From Archegozetes longisetosus (taxonomy: Eukaryota; Arthropoda; Arachnida; Sarcoptiformes; Trhypochthoniidae): 64,000 nt of DNA. How positions within the stretch are numbered: the stretch's first letter is position 1; each line of letters starts with the position of its first letter. The position numbers and the translations under genes are program-made. The stretch is from contig JAEMBT020000001.1 of the NCBI GenBank assembly GCA_018873245.2, positions 11,640,220 through 11,704,219 on the forward strand, read 5' to 3'. Below, one piece after another: positions 23,590 through 35,916 of this stretch. The notes under the pieces are model-generated. The model had not been told where the DNA came from, ran no database searches, and worked only from the letters and a program-made list of their open reading frames with translations.

Positions 23590-25689
23590 TTTACTTTTTC
23601 ATAAGTTACAAACATTGTTTACTCAGATGATTGGGATTTTAGTTTTCCTTCACAAAATTCGATTTCAAAGACTCGCGTATTTATCAACTTCAAGAAAGAT
23701 AAATATTTGATAAACTTCAGGACTCGGCAGCTCATTTAGGTTCTCAGAATGGATCAATCAATGACTAGTTGATAGTTTTCAATCATAGATTCTAAGTCAC
23801 GCTAATGAAAAGAATGACACAAAACTGTATTGAAAACAGAACTAAGTCGTAATCGTCCTATAACTTACTAACTGTTTTTCTAGACCATATTGAATTGAGA
23901 TTTACATGAATAAGTGATCAATAAGCTATTATTGTTTAAAAAATTAACCTCTCATCTTAACCTCTTATCTTATTCAAACACATCAGAGAATAATCCGGGA
24001 TCAATGTATAACATTTTGGAATCGAGTTTACATCTGCGATAAGAAAAGTAATGCATTGATCCCGGAAAATTCAATCATAAATGATTAATCATGAGGAGAC
24101 TCAAATACATTTAAATAGTAATAGTCTGAGTACTAAAAAATAGTTTAGCATACGTTTAAGCCATTTTTATTGAGTGTGATTAAAGAGTCATATCGTCGTA
24201 GTTACAATCATAATCACATAATAGTTACCGTTATATCATAATTATTGTCAGTAAAAACTTTCGGGTAAATATTTTACTACTTATTTTGGAATTAAGTAAT
24301 GTTTCACTATTCAAGTCTTTTTATAGGTTACTTAATTTGATTACTCATATCCTAAATTTATTATCTAGGATTTTAGTATCTATTAATTTCATTGATGCAT
24401 ATATCTTTTAATCAATGATAATTTTCATTGAGAAATAGAGTTTAAGATATCTATTCTAATCTTATCACTTGTTACAGATATAACAAGGAACTATAGATTC
24501 TTTCCATAACACAACGAATTGGAAATTTTTTTCTACAAATGATTATTCACTCCTTTCATGTTGAATATCAAATGATTATTTATTGGTAAATAATTGAAAA
24601 AAACTTAATTTAATGAGTATTAAAATTTGTAATTATTTCTTTTGGTCATATCGACAAGCCACTTTAAAACATATTAATAATTTTATCTCTAGTTAGATAC
24701 TAATTAACACAACACATATGCTTGAGTTGTAAAATAAGTATTTGCTTATACTTGATTCTAACAACTGAGAAATAGCGCATATAGTATTGATGAACATGAT
24801 TTCATACAAATCAAATTATATTTATGGAAAACAAAATTAGAAAAATTTCTGAAATATTACTTCAATAGATTTTAAATATAATCATCTATTGATTATATGC
24901 AAAAGCAGTTAAATTTGAATGATAAAATTATTTTACATATTTTTTATCTTGAATGTGAATTTACAATTCCCATTAATTTTGAGTTGAAGATGAAAAATCT
25001 ACGATTACATTGATATAATCAAACAAAATTATGTGTCTATCAATTTGATTGAGTTGAGTGAGACAACAATGAGGTTAAAATTTGTTTCAGTTATATTTCA
25101 CTTGTATGTATTACTATTTACCTCAAAATAATGCACTTTATCTCTTAGTCTCTAGAGTCTGAATCAAACTTATAGAAATTTGATTAAACTAAATAGAACT
25201 GAATTTATATTAAGTGGTACTTACTAGTATTATGATACGAGTATAAAATTCAAACAGATTGACAGGTTGATTTAGAGGTAATTGAACTTATTTAAGCCGA
25301 ATCAATCAGAATTGATTTAAATCAAACATAACTAAATTAAGCTTCAGTATGACGCTTAGCAATTTGATTGAGCCTGTTTCAGTTTAAGTTCCAATTTGAC
25401 TAATTTTACCAAAATTTAGTCTGATTAAGTCAAGGCTTATTAAATTAAGTTTCAGTAAGTTAGGCTCAGCCCCTAAAGATTTAGAGATAAAGTACAGTAC
25501 CAAAATAAATGTTCTTTACTAAATAAATAGGCATTACAATACGTACGACTGATAACGATTATGGGCGTTATTTTATCTAAATTTTAATTGAAAATAAATA
25601 CTAAATATAACTTATAATGAAATCTATTTCTTTGTAAATAAGCTGAAAATCAATGAACTTCAGTCAACCAAGTTAATCAGTAAACTTCG
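23590..25689. other. No gene seen
   Basis: AT-rich. A short hairpin (TCCGGGATCAATG and its inverse) at 23995-24068 is the only structure noticed. The kinase gene ends at 25690. Confidence 0.5.
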
Positions 25690-28600
25690 TCAACAAACTT
25701 CTTGGCTAAGATGGGTCGTCATGTAACTATTTAAGTCAGGCACTGAATATTCAATTTCGGATTTAATAATTTTGAGTATTTCTGAGAATTTAGGTCTCAA
25801 TTCTGGTTTAAAAGTCCAACATCTATTCAGCAGTTTACTTATATTCTCTGTTACGGATGGCGGTTCACATAATCTATTCCCAGATTTAATATGTTCCAAT
25901 ATTCCCGAATTAGGTATATTTTGATACGGAGTCCTACCACGTGTTAGAATCTCCCAAAAGAGTACTCCATAAGACCAAACATCACTCATTGTGGTGAAAA
26001 TTCTCATTTGTAGGTCTAAGCTTTCGGGAGACATCCATTTTACAGGCATTGGAAAATCATTTGCCCATCTATAGTAAAGTTTTTCATTTAATTTGCGTGA
26101 TAAACCAAAATCACTTATTTTCACTGATAGATTTTCATCCAAAAGAATATTTCTTGCAGCCAGGTCTCGATGTATTACACCCATGTTTGATAAGTAAACC
26201 ATACCTTGAAGAAGATGATTAAGCAAAATTTGAGTTAACTTTGTTAGAGTTTCTCTAATCATGTGTCTCAGTGTTTAATTCCAGAGAAATCGAATTACTT
26301 GTAATACCTTCAGCTATTTGTTGAGCAAATTCGAGTAATTCGATGTATGACAACTGGTTTTCACTATTCCTAAGATATTGAAGTAAATCTTTTTTCTCCA
26401 TGAAAGGCAATATGATAATTGGGAAACCATTTTCATCTATACTCATGGCTATTGGTAGTAACAATCTGTCATGACTGCAATCTAGTAGCAATATCCCTTC
26501 ATTCAATAAGGAATCCACATCTTTCTTGTCAAAATCTTGAATTCAAGTATAACAAAAAAAGAGTAAGATAGGAATTTAAAGTTCATATTTATACCTTCTC
26601 TTAACTTTTTCACCGCAACAGTAGTCTTCATGTTGTCTGAAGACAAATATCCTTTATACACATATCCAAACTGACCTGACCCGATATTCTCGTCTATTTC
26701 TAGAGTTTTTAGATCTACTAAGAAATTGTTTTGGTCCAAAAAATCAAGAATCCCCCTTTCGATTTGATACTTTGGATTAGGTTTTTTCTCTGCATTCGTA
26801 GAGCTTTGAGAACTAGTCAGCTGACGATTATTCTCAGAAGTGTTCGATACTCTTGGAACGATGCTTTCAATAGACTTACGAGTACGCGATATGTTTCTGA
26901 TAATCTTGGGTAAATTCTTCCTATACTTTAAGAGGATTATGGCTACAAATATTATTGCTACTAATGAAACAACTGATACCAGGACATAAAGTAAAATATT
27001 TGGCTTGTTTTCAATTGGTACAAGCATAGTTGTGGAAGTATTTGAGAAATGAAAACATTCTGCAGGCTTCTTTCCCTTAAATAAATTTTATAATTAAAAT
27101 ACGACTTATAAAGCAAAATATTTAAATATGATATTAGATATTTATCAGATTAATATGAAGAGAAGTGAGAGAATATAACGAAATAAATATTACTTAAGTT
27201 TCATTAAAATCAAAGCATTTATATACTTTATATGTATCACAGATGATAGATTTTATATCACTAACTGCATCAGGACTATGCATTTTATTGATTGTGATCC
27301 ATGGAACTTAAAATTGGAGGAATTATACCATGAAAATTTAATTCTCAATGCTAAAAATATTGTTTCATCAACAAAGAAAATTATAAAATCATACCAGATT
27401 CTAGACTTGGCTCCAATTTAAAAGTTTCATAATACATTATTTTCAGAATATCTTTATTATTTGGATGATTTGATTTTGCACATTTATTTAAACTCCCCCA
27501 ATCGTATGTAGAGTTCAAATTAGGTATACATTTGTTTCCAACATCATGAGGTTCTGATTTCCAAATTTTGGAAGTTATGGTGCAATTAATGAAACTGATA
27601 ACGTTCTCCTTTGTGGATAAGTGAACTCCCTTTGAATATAAATCTATAGCACATGCCTTGAAATAATAAACTATATGAGTACTCTTTCTGAGATATTTGT
27701 AAAACAAGAATTGTTTGATCTCACATGAATTCGATTAGCATAACAGTCAATATCTCCATAATTGCAGAAGATTCCAGTATCATTAATTACTGATTTACCC
27801 CATGGTATCAAATCAATTTTAGAAATATTTTTAAAAAATCTGGTATTGTCATAAGTTTCGATATGAAATCAATCGAATCATCATTGAATGCTTCATAATA
27901 CACTCCAATATCGACTTTTTCCTTAATAATCTAAAATGAAATTGAAAAGTATTTGTCATGGGGTAATGTTAATTTTTGCCTTTAGTTCAATTATGCCATC
28001 ATTCAGAACATTCGGAACAGTTCGTAATTTAATAAGTGGTTAAATATTCTGCACAACCAACTGAGTTAACAATATACAGGGTGTAAAAGAAAAGACTCCA
28101 TAAAAATAAAAGTTGATAACTTTTTAATTATTCGACCGATTTAAAAAAATTTTTTTTGTTTAAAAGTAGAATAATGGGAGTTTTTTCCAACTTTGGAATT
28201 TTATGATTCTAGCACCCATGTCATTTATATTCGTGAAATAGTTAACATTACAGTCTATGGGAAAAAAATTTAAATTTGAATATCTTGGAAACGCGAGCTG
28301 ATATCGACACAATTTTTACAAAATATATTTATTATATCATTATAGTCAACCTTACCAAATTTGACAGCCATTGGTCAAGAACTTTAGAAGTTATGGCTAT
28401 TTTTCATATTTTCATGCAGAATGTTGAGTATATAAAATAATATACTCGGTAAAAGTGAAAGTTAATAACTTTTAATCTGCTTTATTTAGTAAAGTGAAAT
28501 CTAAAAAATAAATAAATAAAATGTGAGGGTTTAAGATAAAATAGACTCGATATGCCAACCGTTTTGAAGAAATAAAAAAGCTATAAAGAAATACTTTTAA

Positions 28601-31600
28601 GGAGTTCAATATTCTGCATTCTGTATGAAAAATATGAAAATAGCCATAACTTTTAAAGTTCTTGACCAATAGCTGTCAAATTTGGTAAGGTTGACTATAA
28701 TGATATAATAAATATATTTTGTAAAAATTGTGTCGATATCAGCTCGCGTTTCCAAGATATTCAAACTTAAATTTTTCCCCATAGACTGTAATGTTAAATA
28801 TTTCACGAATATAAATGACATGGGTGCTAGAATAATAAAAATTCCAAAGCTGGAAAAAACTCCCATTATTCTACTTTTAAACAAAAAATATTTTTTAAAT
28901 CGGTCGAATAATTAAAAAGTTATTAACTTTTACTTTTACAGAGTCTTTTCTTTTACACCCTGTACTTGCAGCAAATGTGAAGAAAAACGAGAAAATTACT
29001 GCCGAAGAAATCAAACAAGACCTGCAATTTGTAAATATCAGTTGCAGTGAATCTATAGTTTAGCAACGATTAAGAAAAAAGCAGGCAGGATTGAAACACA
29101 TTTCCAAAATTTTTGCCCTTTTGACAATCTTTTCAAGAAATTCATTTAAATCAATATGACTGTTACTCAAAATGAATTTCTTGTAAAGATTATCAAAAGG
29201 GCTTAATTAAGATAACATTGCGGTTACGGCAAAATGCTCACCTTCTGTAACGGTCTGGGTGGAAATGTGTTTCAATCTCTGGTATCCTTCTTAAAAAAGC
29301 TTTTTTCTTAATATTCGCTAAATTGTTGATTCACTGCGATTGATATTCACAATTGCAGGTCTTCGATTTCTTCGGCAGTAATTTTCTCGTTTTTCTTCAC
29401 ATTTGCTGCAAGTATGTTGTTAGCTCAGTTCGTTGTGCAGAATATTTAACCACTTATTAAATTACGAGCTGTTTCGAATGTGTTGATCTTTTAACGACTT
29501 TTAAACATATGAAGGACTGCGTCCCATCATTTCGGCTATCGTATGATATTCTTTGCCTTCATTTCTCATTCGGATTATCTGAAGACGTACGTCTTCAATA
29601 AATTCTAATAATTTGACCATTTTTCTCAAGAATATCATTTTAAATAAATATATCTCAATTGAAAAGTGTTTTATTGAATTGATATTGTTTAGTTTAATTT
29701 TAAAGAATTGTCACATGACTTTTCTAGTTTCGACTCATTCGAAAACAAATATTTCCTTATTTATGACCGCATGAAAAAGTGAAAAAAATGTTGTCTGTAA
29801 CTTTACTGAAAATACGAAACTATTTTATACATTTATATCGTTCGAATCACAAATTATTACGCTTTAATCTAAGACAAACTTCGCCAAAATTGACTCCGTA
29901 ATTAAGTTATGTTGAATCAAAGGCAAGACATTGAGTCAATTACTTTTTCATACTTTTGAGCGGTAGTGTAATTCCAGACGATTAAGTTGAAACAGTTGGG
30001 ATATTGTATACATAATTGAGAAAAATAGTGAAACTTAAAAATATAGGTTTTACCAATGAAAATATAAACAGTGATTAAAATTGCATAAACGGGATTCTAA
30101 TTGCATGTCAACAAATGAGCAGTTAATGCTTTGATTTCAAGTCGTCAATATAATATTATAACACTTGCCATATTTTAATATATTTTTTTATATTACATAT
30201 ATATTAAGAAATTATAAAAGTATGTCTAAAAAGGTTTTTTGAGCAGAAAAAACTGTTCTTCAAGTTCAATTCCTTTGGATAAAATTTTTAAATGTGATAT
30301 TCGAACGTTTATCAAACGAAGCAGGTTCTAGTGCGTTATGTGTACCCCCACCATCGCGTATTAACTTTGATTCTGGTATGGAGGCAAGCTAACTGTAAAG
30401 GTGTCGAGTTTTGCCAGATTTTTTACTAATAGAAATTAGTAAGTATATGAAAATTTTGATTAAATTTTAACGAAATATATTATTATGTATGTAATACAAC
30501 TGAAGACCCTATCGATCTGTGGTCATATGTGGTCATATACGATTCCCTGTATTTGTGAAAATTACTAATGAACCACATGACGTTGAACCTAAAATAAGAT
30601 ATTTCTGGAAACTAACCAACATCCTAAGTCAAACGAGACCATACTTAGGGCCTTAGAGCTAGATGAGACAAAATTGAACTAGGACCCCAGAGGCTAGCTC
30701 TAGGCTCACAAAACTTTAAATACAAGTACTACTCTTCTCTATAATCACTCATTTACCCACACATCGTTCTAGAACCAACGATAGGGGTTGTTTATAGGGT
30801 ATATTCGCTTAATGAACATTGCTCTCATAAAACTGGCCCCATAGTCAGAATGTCTGTTACAAAATAAATCCTTTGATATATCCTTGATATAAAAATATCC
30901 TTTAGAGATGATGGGTTTTCAAAGTCCAACCTCTTATATGTTATACGTCATTTTTGGTACCTGTTAAGACAACTCCGAAAAATATATACTTAGGGGCCTA
31001 GGACTAGCTTATGAAATCCTTGTTCAACTTTGTCTCATCTAGCTCTAAAGTTCTAAGTATAGTATCGTTTAACTTAAGATGTTGGATAGTTTCCAGAAAT
31101 ATCTTATTTTAGGTTCTACGTCATGTGGTTCATTAGTAATTGTCACAAACACAGGGAATCGTATGTGACCGCATAATGAGATCGATAGAGTTTTCACTTC
31201 TATTGCATACACGATAATATATTTCGTTAAAATAAAATTCAAAATTTTCATATACTTAATAATTTCTATTGGTAAAAGATTTGGTAAAACTCGGCACCTT
31301 TGCAGTTGGCTAGCTTTCCATGTCAATAATTTTGTGTTCATTTTTTATCTTACGTCAATCCAAATTTTAATAAAATTTGTGACCTATACCTACAATATTA
31401 TATGTTTAGACATTTTCATAGGGTACCACTGACAAGTACTTAAGAAATAATATTATTCGCCTTTAGATGATACTATATACGTATAGATTAATAGATTAAA
31501 CATGGTATAAATAAAATTTCTCCATGAAGACCATTCATAAGCAGTTAGCAAATAAATGAATATCTTTCATTTGACTATCACTCAACTATGATTATCGAGC

Positions 31601-32199
31601 ATTGAAAATATATAACCCACTCTACTCCATCATTATAGGTTAAAGATAAGTTCTGAAAAGTTGTCTATATTAAATACCAACATGAAATAAAAAGCAAAAC
31701 AAATAAATTGCCTTATATCTATTGTATGTCTTGCGACAAAAAATTCGGAAACCTATGGCATACTTTGAGAATTAATTTTTCCGATCTAAATACGGTTAAA
31801 TACTTATGGGGTAATAAAGCATATTATTGAGAAAAAAGAACTAAAAAATTTCAAATATGGATCGCATAAATGAATCAAATATAGGACAATATATTATTAT
31901 ACGCATAGAAGTCGTTGAACAAAAGTACGAAAAAAACATCGAAAAGTGTATCGCTACTGAGGGAGACCGAATTAAATTGTCATTTCATTTTGGTTGTAAT
32001 AATTAGAATAAAATGCATTCTCGTGATAAATTTGAGGTCAAAATATTGTAATTTTCATTAAAAATTTTACACTTACATTTTCCGGACTTTTTTGTCGTGA
32101 GGTATGTAACTTCTGTGAAGACACAATGTTCAGGTTAATCATAATGATAACCAACAGTTGATTAAAAAACCATATAAACAGTTTGAAATTAATTTTCAT
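25690..32199 (-). CDS. Putative GILT-ectodomain receptor tyrosine kinase (one frameshift)
   Basis: Seven exons join in phase: 32077-32199 (signal peptide), 27725-27930, 27395-27656, 27237-27306, 26595-27075, 26308-26535 and 25690-26204. Exons 1-4 are GILT-like, with [20 protein letters not shown] and no active-site cysteines (AFNDDS). Exon 5 starts GKKPAEC, the C-terminal motif of GILT proteins, and continues in frame into a transmembrane helix ([20 protein letters not shown]), a juxtamembrane region and the glycine loop [12 protein letters not shown] with VAVKK. Exon 7 has [22 protein letters not shown] and SDVWSYG. The kinase is complete and resembles Met/Axl-type receptors. Exon 2 lacks one T relative to copy B (six instead of seven at 27833-27838), which breaks the frame; with that base the model encodes 631 residues. 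Intron 1 is about 4.1 kb of nested transposons. Alternative reading: a dead GILT gene beside a kinase starting at Met 27024. Confidence 0.7.
28008..29620 (-). mobile_element. Decayed Tc1 element as a palindrome, split by a fold-back element
   Basis: The left half (28008-28076 plus 28963-29105) is the inverse of 29250-29480. The right copy continues to about 29620, where the minus strand reads [20 protein letters not shown], a Tc1 helix-turn-helix start; further in are remnants of the AEEIKQDL type. Multiple stops make it inactive. It lies in intron 1 of the GILT-kinase gene. Confidence 0.7.
28077..28962. mobile_element. Fold-back element with CAGGGTGTAAAAGAAAAGAC ends
   Basis: Flanked by TA at 28075-28076 and 28963-28964. 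Arms of about 350 bases (28077-28425 and 28605-28962) are inverted copies differing at few positions. No ORF. It interrupts the Tc1 palindrome exactly at a TA that is still intact in the opposite arm near 29412. Confidence 0.85.
29640..30375. other. Intronic sequence without recognised feature
   Basis: AT-rich. The end GAGCGGTAGTGTA near 29960 resembles a Tc1 terminus but I found no partner. Confidence 0.35.
30378..31325. mobile_element. Fold-back element
   Basis: Arms 30378-30690 and 30996-31325 are inverted, about 90% alike by eye; both contain AATGAACCACATGACGT and AGATATTTCTGGAAACTA in opposite sense. The spacer is about 300 bases with no ORF. It sits in intron 1 of the GILT-kinase gene and is absent from copies A and B. 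Confidence 0.8.
31727..32102 (+). mobile_element. Tc1-family T2 remnant in the signal-peptide exon of copy C
   Basis: A 376-base deletion derivative with inverted ends (TGTCTTGCGACAAAAAATTC and CCTCACGACAAAAAAGTCC) between TA dinucleotides at 31725-31726 and 32103-32104. The plus strand retains a piece of the transposase catalytic region ([15 protein letters not shown]) homologous to 15527-15802. It splits the 3' end of exon 1 relative to copies A and B. Confidence 0.85.
32071..32080 (-). promoter_or_regulatory. Transposon-supplied splice donor
   Basis: Minus strand AAT|GTAAGTG inside the right terminal repeat of the T2 remnant: a consensus donor that keeps phase 0, as required by exon 2. 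The ancestral donor beyond the insertion (about 31711, ATATAAG|GC) has GC, where copy A has GT. Use of the new donor adds about ten transposon-derived residues to the N-terminus. Confidence 0.6.
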
Positions 32200-32773
32200 T
32201 TTCACTTTTACTTTAATTGTAAAAAACATGAAAAGAGATCCAAAATAGGCGTGAAAATTGGGAATTGTCTTTAGATTAAGCATTTATGTCATAAAATCAA
32301 CACAAAGCTACCAGCAACAACATAACATAAAACATGAAAGGATTGTGCACTTTTTCATCGCATCAAAAGCTATAATCAGTATATTTCTTGTGATAGTATA
32401 TATTTTTAGCTACCTGAGCTAATGACTGATAACAAAAGCTTTAGATTAATGAATAGCGTAAGCTAGCTGTGAGTCACACTGAACTTGGAGCTGAAGTTGT
32501 TGAACTTCAAGTTTTAAAAAGCGGACAGTATTAAATAACGTAGTAATGAATATTGAAGTGCTTCTCACTTGTTAGTAAAATAACATTATAGCAAATTACA
32601 TCATCTACCAGATTTAATGAGGTGCATTCCTGAATTATGAATGGTTTTTTTTCAAAAGAATTCCACTTTAAAATGAAATTTAATGCAAGTACTATTTATT
32701 TAAAAAGAGAATTAGTAATGCGTTTATTACATTAATGTATGGTTTGGACAAATACTTGATTGTAATTTGAAAT

Positions 32774-35000
32774 GGTAGTGGTTATATTCACGGCAAATAA
32801 CGCAAAAATGATATATAGCTACTTTCGAGGCAAAACTTTAAAAATTTATGTATTCAATTTTTCTTATGAGTATTTGTAGTGTGATAATCTTTGTATGGAA
32901 ATTTTTAATCAGTTTTCACTACTTGAGCATAAGGACAATACTCACAGTCTATAGCTCTGTGGGCCAATTAAGACTCCGATGAAACCTATGCCATTTGATA
33001 GAATTTATTGTGTAGAGCGGCTTTGTTTATGAGTGCTTTGCTAAAATCCACGGCTGAGAGACGCTAGAGGGCGTCAAATGTTGCCGGAATTTGACAGATA
33101 AGTGTCGAAATGCAAGTATTCGAGTTCGAGGAATCTGATTAATACCGCTTTCATGACGATTGAGCCAACAGTTTTCGAGATATTCTAATTATAAGATGAT
33201 AACTCTGGGTACACCCCTTGTAACTATTTTGGTACCCCGAGAAGAATGCTGTAAAGGATATCTACCTTGTTATATGGGTTCCCGTGGTTTAAAAAACAAC
33301 CCAAAGCTCATGTACCCAAAACGGAAGTCATCTACCCGCGGTAGCGGTGGGAAACAGCATTCTAAGGTTGACTAAAACCCCTGGTGATACGTGTCGATTA
33401 TGCCGTCATATCGGGTACAAGCGGTAATAACTCAGCTGGTTTGGTGATACCAGCACCGGGAGTGGTGCGCCAGATACTCGTGGAATAATTTATGGTTACT
33501 GATCCTTCGAATCTATCAGGAAACCAGGGCGCATTTAGAGAAGAAGCTACTGTACAGAGGGTTTACGGCGAAAAATGTTAAGACATTTATTGATTATATT
33601 TTTAAAAATACACTTTTTTTGAATGATTAACGTCTTCAATATGATGACCACTTTTCTTAACTACTAATCTGCACCGATATTTCCAAGCCATCAGTGCTCT
33701 GCGGATTGTAGTCATCGATAGTTTACGCCATTCCCGTTTTAAAACTTTCCAGAGCTCTGATAAATCCTTTGGACTACTTCTTTGAATCGCTTGTTTTAAT
33801 AAACCAAATACACAAAAATCCATTATTGAACTGATCCGATAGAGCAATCAATGTCTTTCGCCATAGATTTCAGTGTCGATGGGTTTTCCTTCTCTGTCTC
33901 TCTCTCTCGAAAAATGAAATGTTGGCATCGGTTCGGACCCTTAAAGGCCGGCGTTTATTAGGAGAGACCACAAGTCCCGCACTTTTTCGACTCGATTTTG
34001 TTTTCATATTCAATACACGACTTATTGTCATCTGTGTTATATTGATTTTATACTTTTTAAGAGTTTTTTTAATCATAAAACTTGAATAACCCTCTCCGGA
34101 AAGCAGACGGATGTAGTCATTCCGTCCTTTCGAGTTTAATTTAATTATAGACATTGTTTAAAAAAAAACAAAAAGATAAACAAAAACTCAGATAAAAAAG
34201 CTTTGATTTGATATCAATTAGAGATCTGTGAGATTAGTAGTAAAAAAGTTATTACAGTTTAAAGTCTTAACATTTTTCGCCATAAACCTTCTGTAAGAAT
34301 CAACAGCTATCACATTTCCTTAAAGGGGGAAACGTCTCCTTTCTGGAAATAATAGCTTGATTTCATTAATACAAAATAATAAAGCCGCGCGGTAAGGAGT
34401 GGGCAACGGATTGTCCTGGCAAAATGGCTATTGTAGTTATTTTTAACGTAATATCTTGAAAAATATTGATTTGATAGTCCTAAAAGTGGCATATCCAGAT
34501 TTCTCGACCTCGAATACATGTCTTGACACTTTATTTGTCAAATTCTGGCAACTTCTCGCGACATTTGGCGCCCTCTAGCGCCTCTCAGCCGTGGATTTCA
34601 GGAAAGTGCCCATAGGCAAAATGGCATGGTTTCATCTGGAACCTAATTGGCCCAAAAAGCCATGGATCGTGGACGTTCCTCTTTTGATAGAATTTGAAAA
34701 ATTTCCTTTAAGACTAAGCAGATACAGATTTTAATCTTATGCAGATTTGCAAAATATGTTAATAAACTTAGTTTTCTTTGTTCCGAACTTTATTCAAGTT
34801 AAATAAAAGAGAAACTTGTTTTCAAGTAAATTAACTTTCAATACTTGGTTAACAGATAATCTATAAATTTTATTTTCCAAATTATTTGCTATAAGTTAAA
34901 AAATTGAGAATAATTAATTGGGAGATAATTTTTTATATATTTGACGCGAAAGTAGTTGACAATTATTTTCGCGGCATCTGCAGTGAATATGAACTCAGTC
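32774..35000. mobile_element. Mutator-like fold-back element with 9-base target duplication
   Basis: Flanked by ATTTGAAAT (32765-32773) and ATTTAAAAT (35001-35009). The terminal repeats share TATATTCACGGC/CATATTCACTGC and CTACTTTCG. Inner arms 32925-33190 and 34460-34690 are inverted and include GCGCCCTCTAGCG and CAGCCGTGGAT. Copy A at about 12700 is the empty site. A short GC-rich stretch with ORF 33160-33375 lies inside; its product is not recognised. Confidence 0.65.
33555..34293 (-). mobile_element. Nested Tc1-like element with internally deleted transposase
   Basis: Ends CAGAGGGTTTACGGCGAAAA and CAGAAGGTTTATGGCGAAAA inverted, with TA on both sides. The minus strand at 33870-34154 is a Tc1 N-terminus (MSIIKLNSKGRNDYIRL). 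The segment 33602-33847 is the C-terminus (MDFCVFGLLKQAIQRSS, then WKYRCRLVVKKSGHHIED). The catalytic core between them is missing. Confidence 0.85.
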
Positions 35001-35115
35001 ATTTAAAATAAATACTTGTTATGAAAATTACTACTTGTTATTTTCAATTTTTAACATAATCTCAGAATCGTAGCTCACAGTTTGGATCTGAGATTCTAAG
35101 TACAAGCGTAGCTTA

Positions 35116-35580
35116 AAGATAAAAATTTTGAGCTGCGCTTTTGAAGCTCTTGACTTCATAAATGAGCTGAATGACTTCAGAGGTGAATTTACTGTTGAAC
35201 TATACTTTACATGACCAGTGATTTTCGACATAAGCTTTGCATATAAATAAACTATAACTCAGGCTGATTTCAAATATATAAATTTTATTCGCCACAAATG
35301 ACCAGAACACCTGTAAAAAATTTCCGAATAATCAAGTATATAGAAAATTACTGTAGAATAAATCTATGGAATCATGTTTCATCTCTAAACGATCGGAATG
35401 AACAGAATTTTATTTTTCTGATTATATATTTTTGATGAGGCTTTGACAAGGAGGAAAAGATTATGAAATAGCGTAGTGTTATGTGAAATTCCTCGCTTAA
35501 TATAAATTAATACTAATATTATAAGTAATAAATCATTAGCAAAGTTTTAAAAATGCTATAATAGTTGTTATTATTGAGAC
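35116..35580. other. No gene seen
   Basis: AT-rich sequence between copy C and the GC-richer ORF at 35588. Confidence 0.45.
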
Positions 35581-35587
35581 GTTATTT

Positions 35588-35812
35588 TTGCAGGCTTGTT
35601 TTAGCGGGCTTACTTCGGGCCTGATACGGAGAATTTTCAATCATTTGCGTAAAAAGGGTGGATTTCCAGTTAAGCCGTCGGCTTTCGACCTGCCAAGCCA
35701 AACAATTTACCTTATTGGGCCTACTGAGCATCTCTCAAGCGATGCTCAGTATATCTCCGATATTCTATCCAATGACGCATTTAGGCGTGATGGCATATTT
35801 AAAAAATGTTAA
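35588..35812 (+). other. Unrecognised ORF with raised G+C
   Basis: An open frame of 74 codons ending in FKKC, with about twice the G+C of its surroundings and normal-looking composition (GGFPVKPSAFDLPSQ, IYLIGPTEHLSSD). A good acceptor (TTTTTGCAG, ending near 35594) precedes it, so it could be an exon or a fragment of a mobile element. I recognise no domain. Confidence 0.3.
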
Positions 35813-35916
35813 AAAGTGTCGAGTTTTATCTGTTGAATGCGGTTAAATGTTCATATTATTTGTTTGATAGAACAGTATTAAAGTAAACTTCTTCCAAGTT
35901 AATATACACTAATTAG

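Larger units (their letters stand above)
27025..35115. repeat. Segmental duplication, copy C
   Basis: Third copy of the block, matching A 7630-12840. It lacks the M1 element and the cysteine-rich gene. It is expanded by four independent transposon clusters: 28008-29620, 30378-31325, 31727-32102 and 32774-35000. Homology on the kinase side ends sharply at about 27024, inside the last GILT exon. Confidence 0.8.

Noticed and set aside
27240-27245. Reading GILT exon 4 straight through to a stop as the end of the protein
   Set aside because: In all three copies a GT donor lies at the same point, in phase with an exon starting GKKP/GEKP and a Cys. That matches the known C-terminus of GILT proteins better than the read-through tail.
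28606-28915. Open frames on both strands at 28472-28915
   Set aside because: They lie in the arms of the fold-back element 28077-28962, and their inverse occurs in the other arm.
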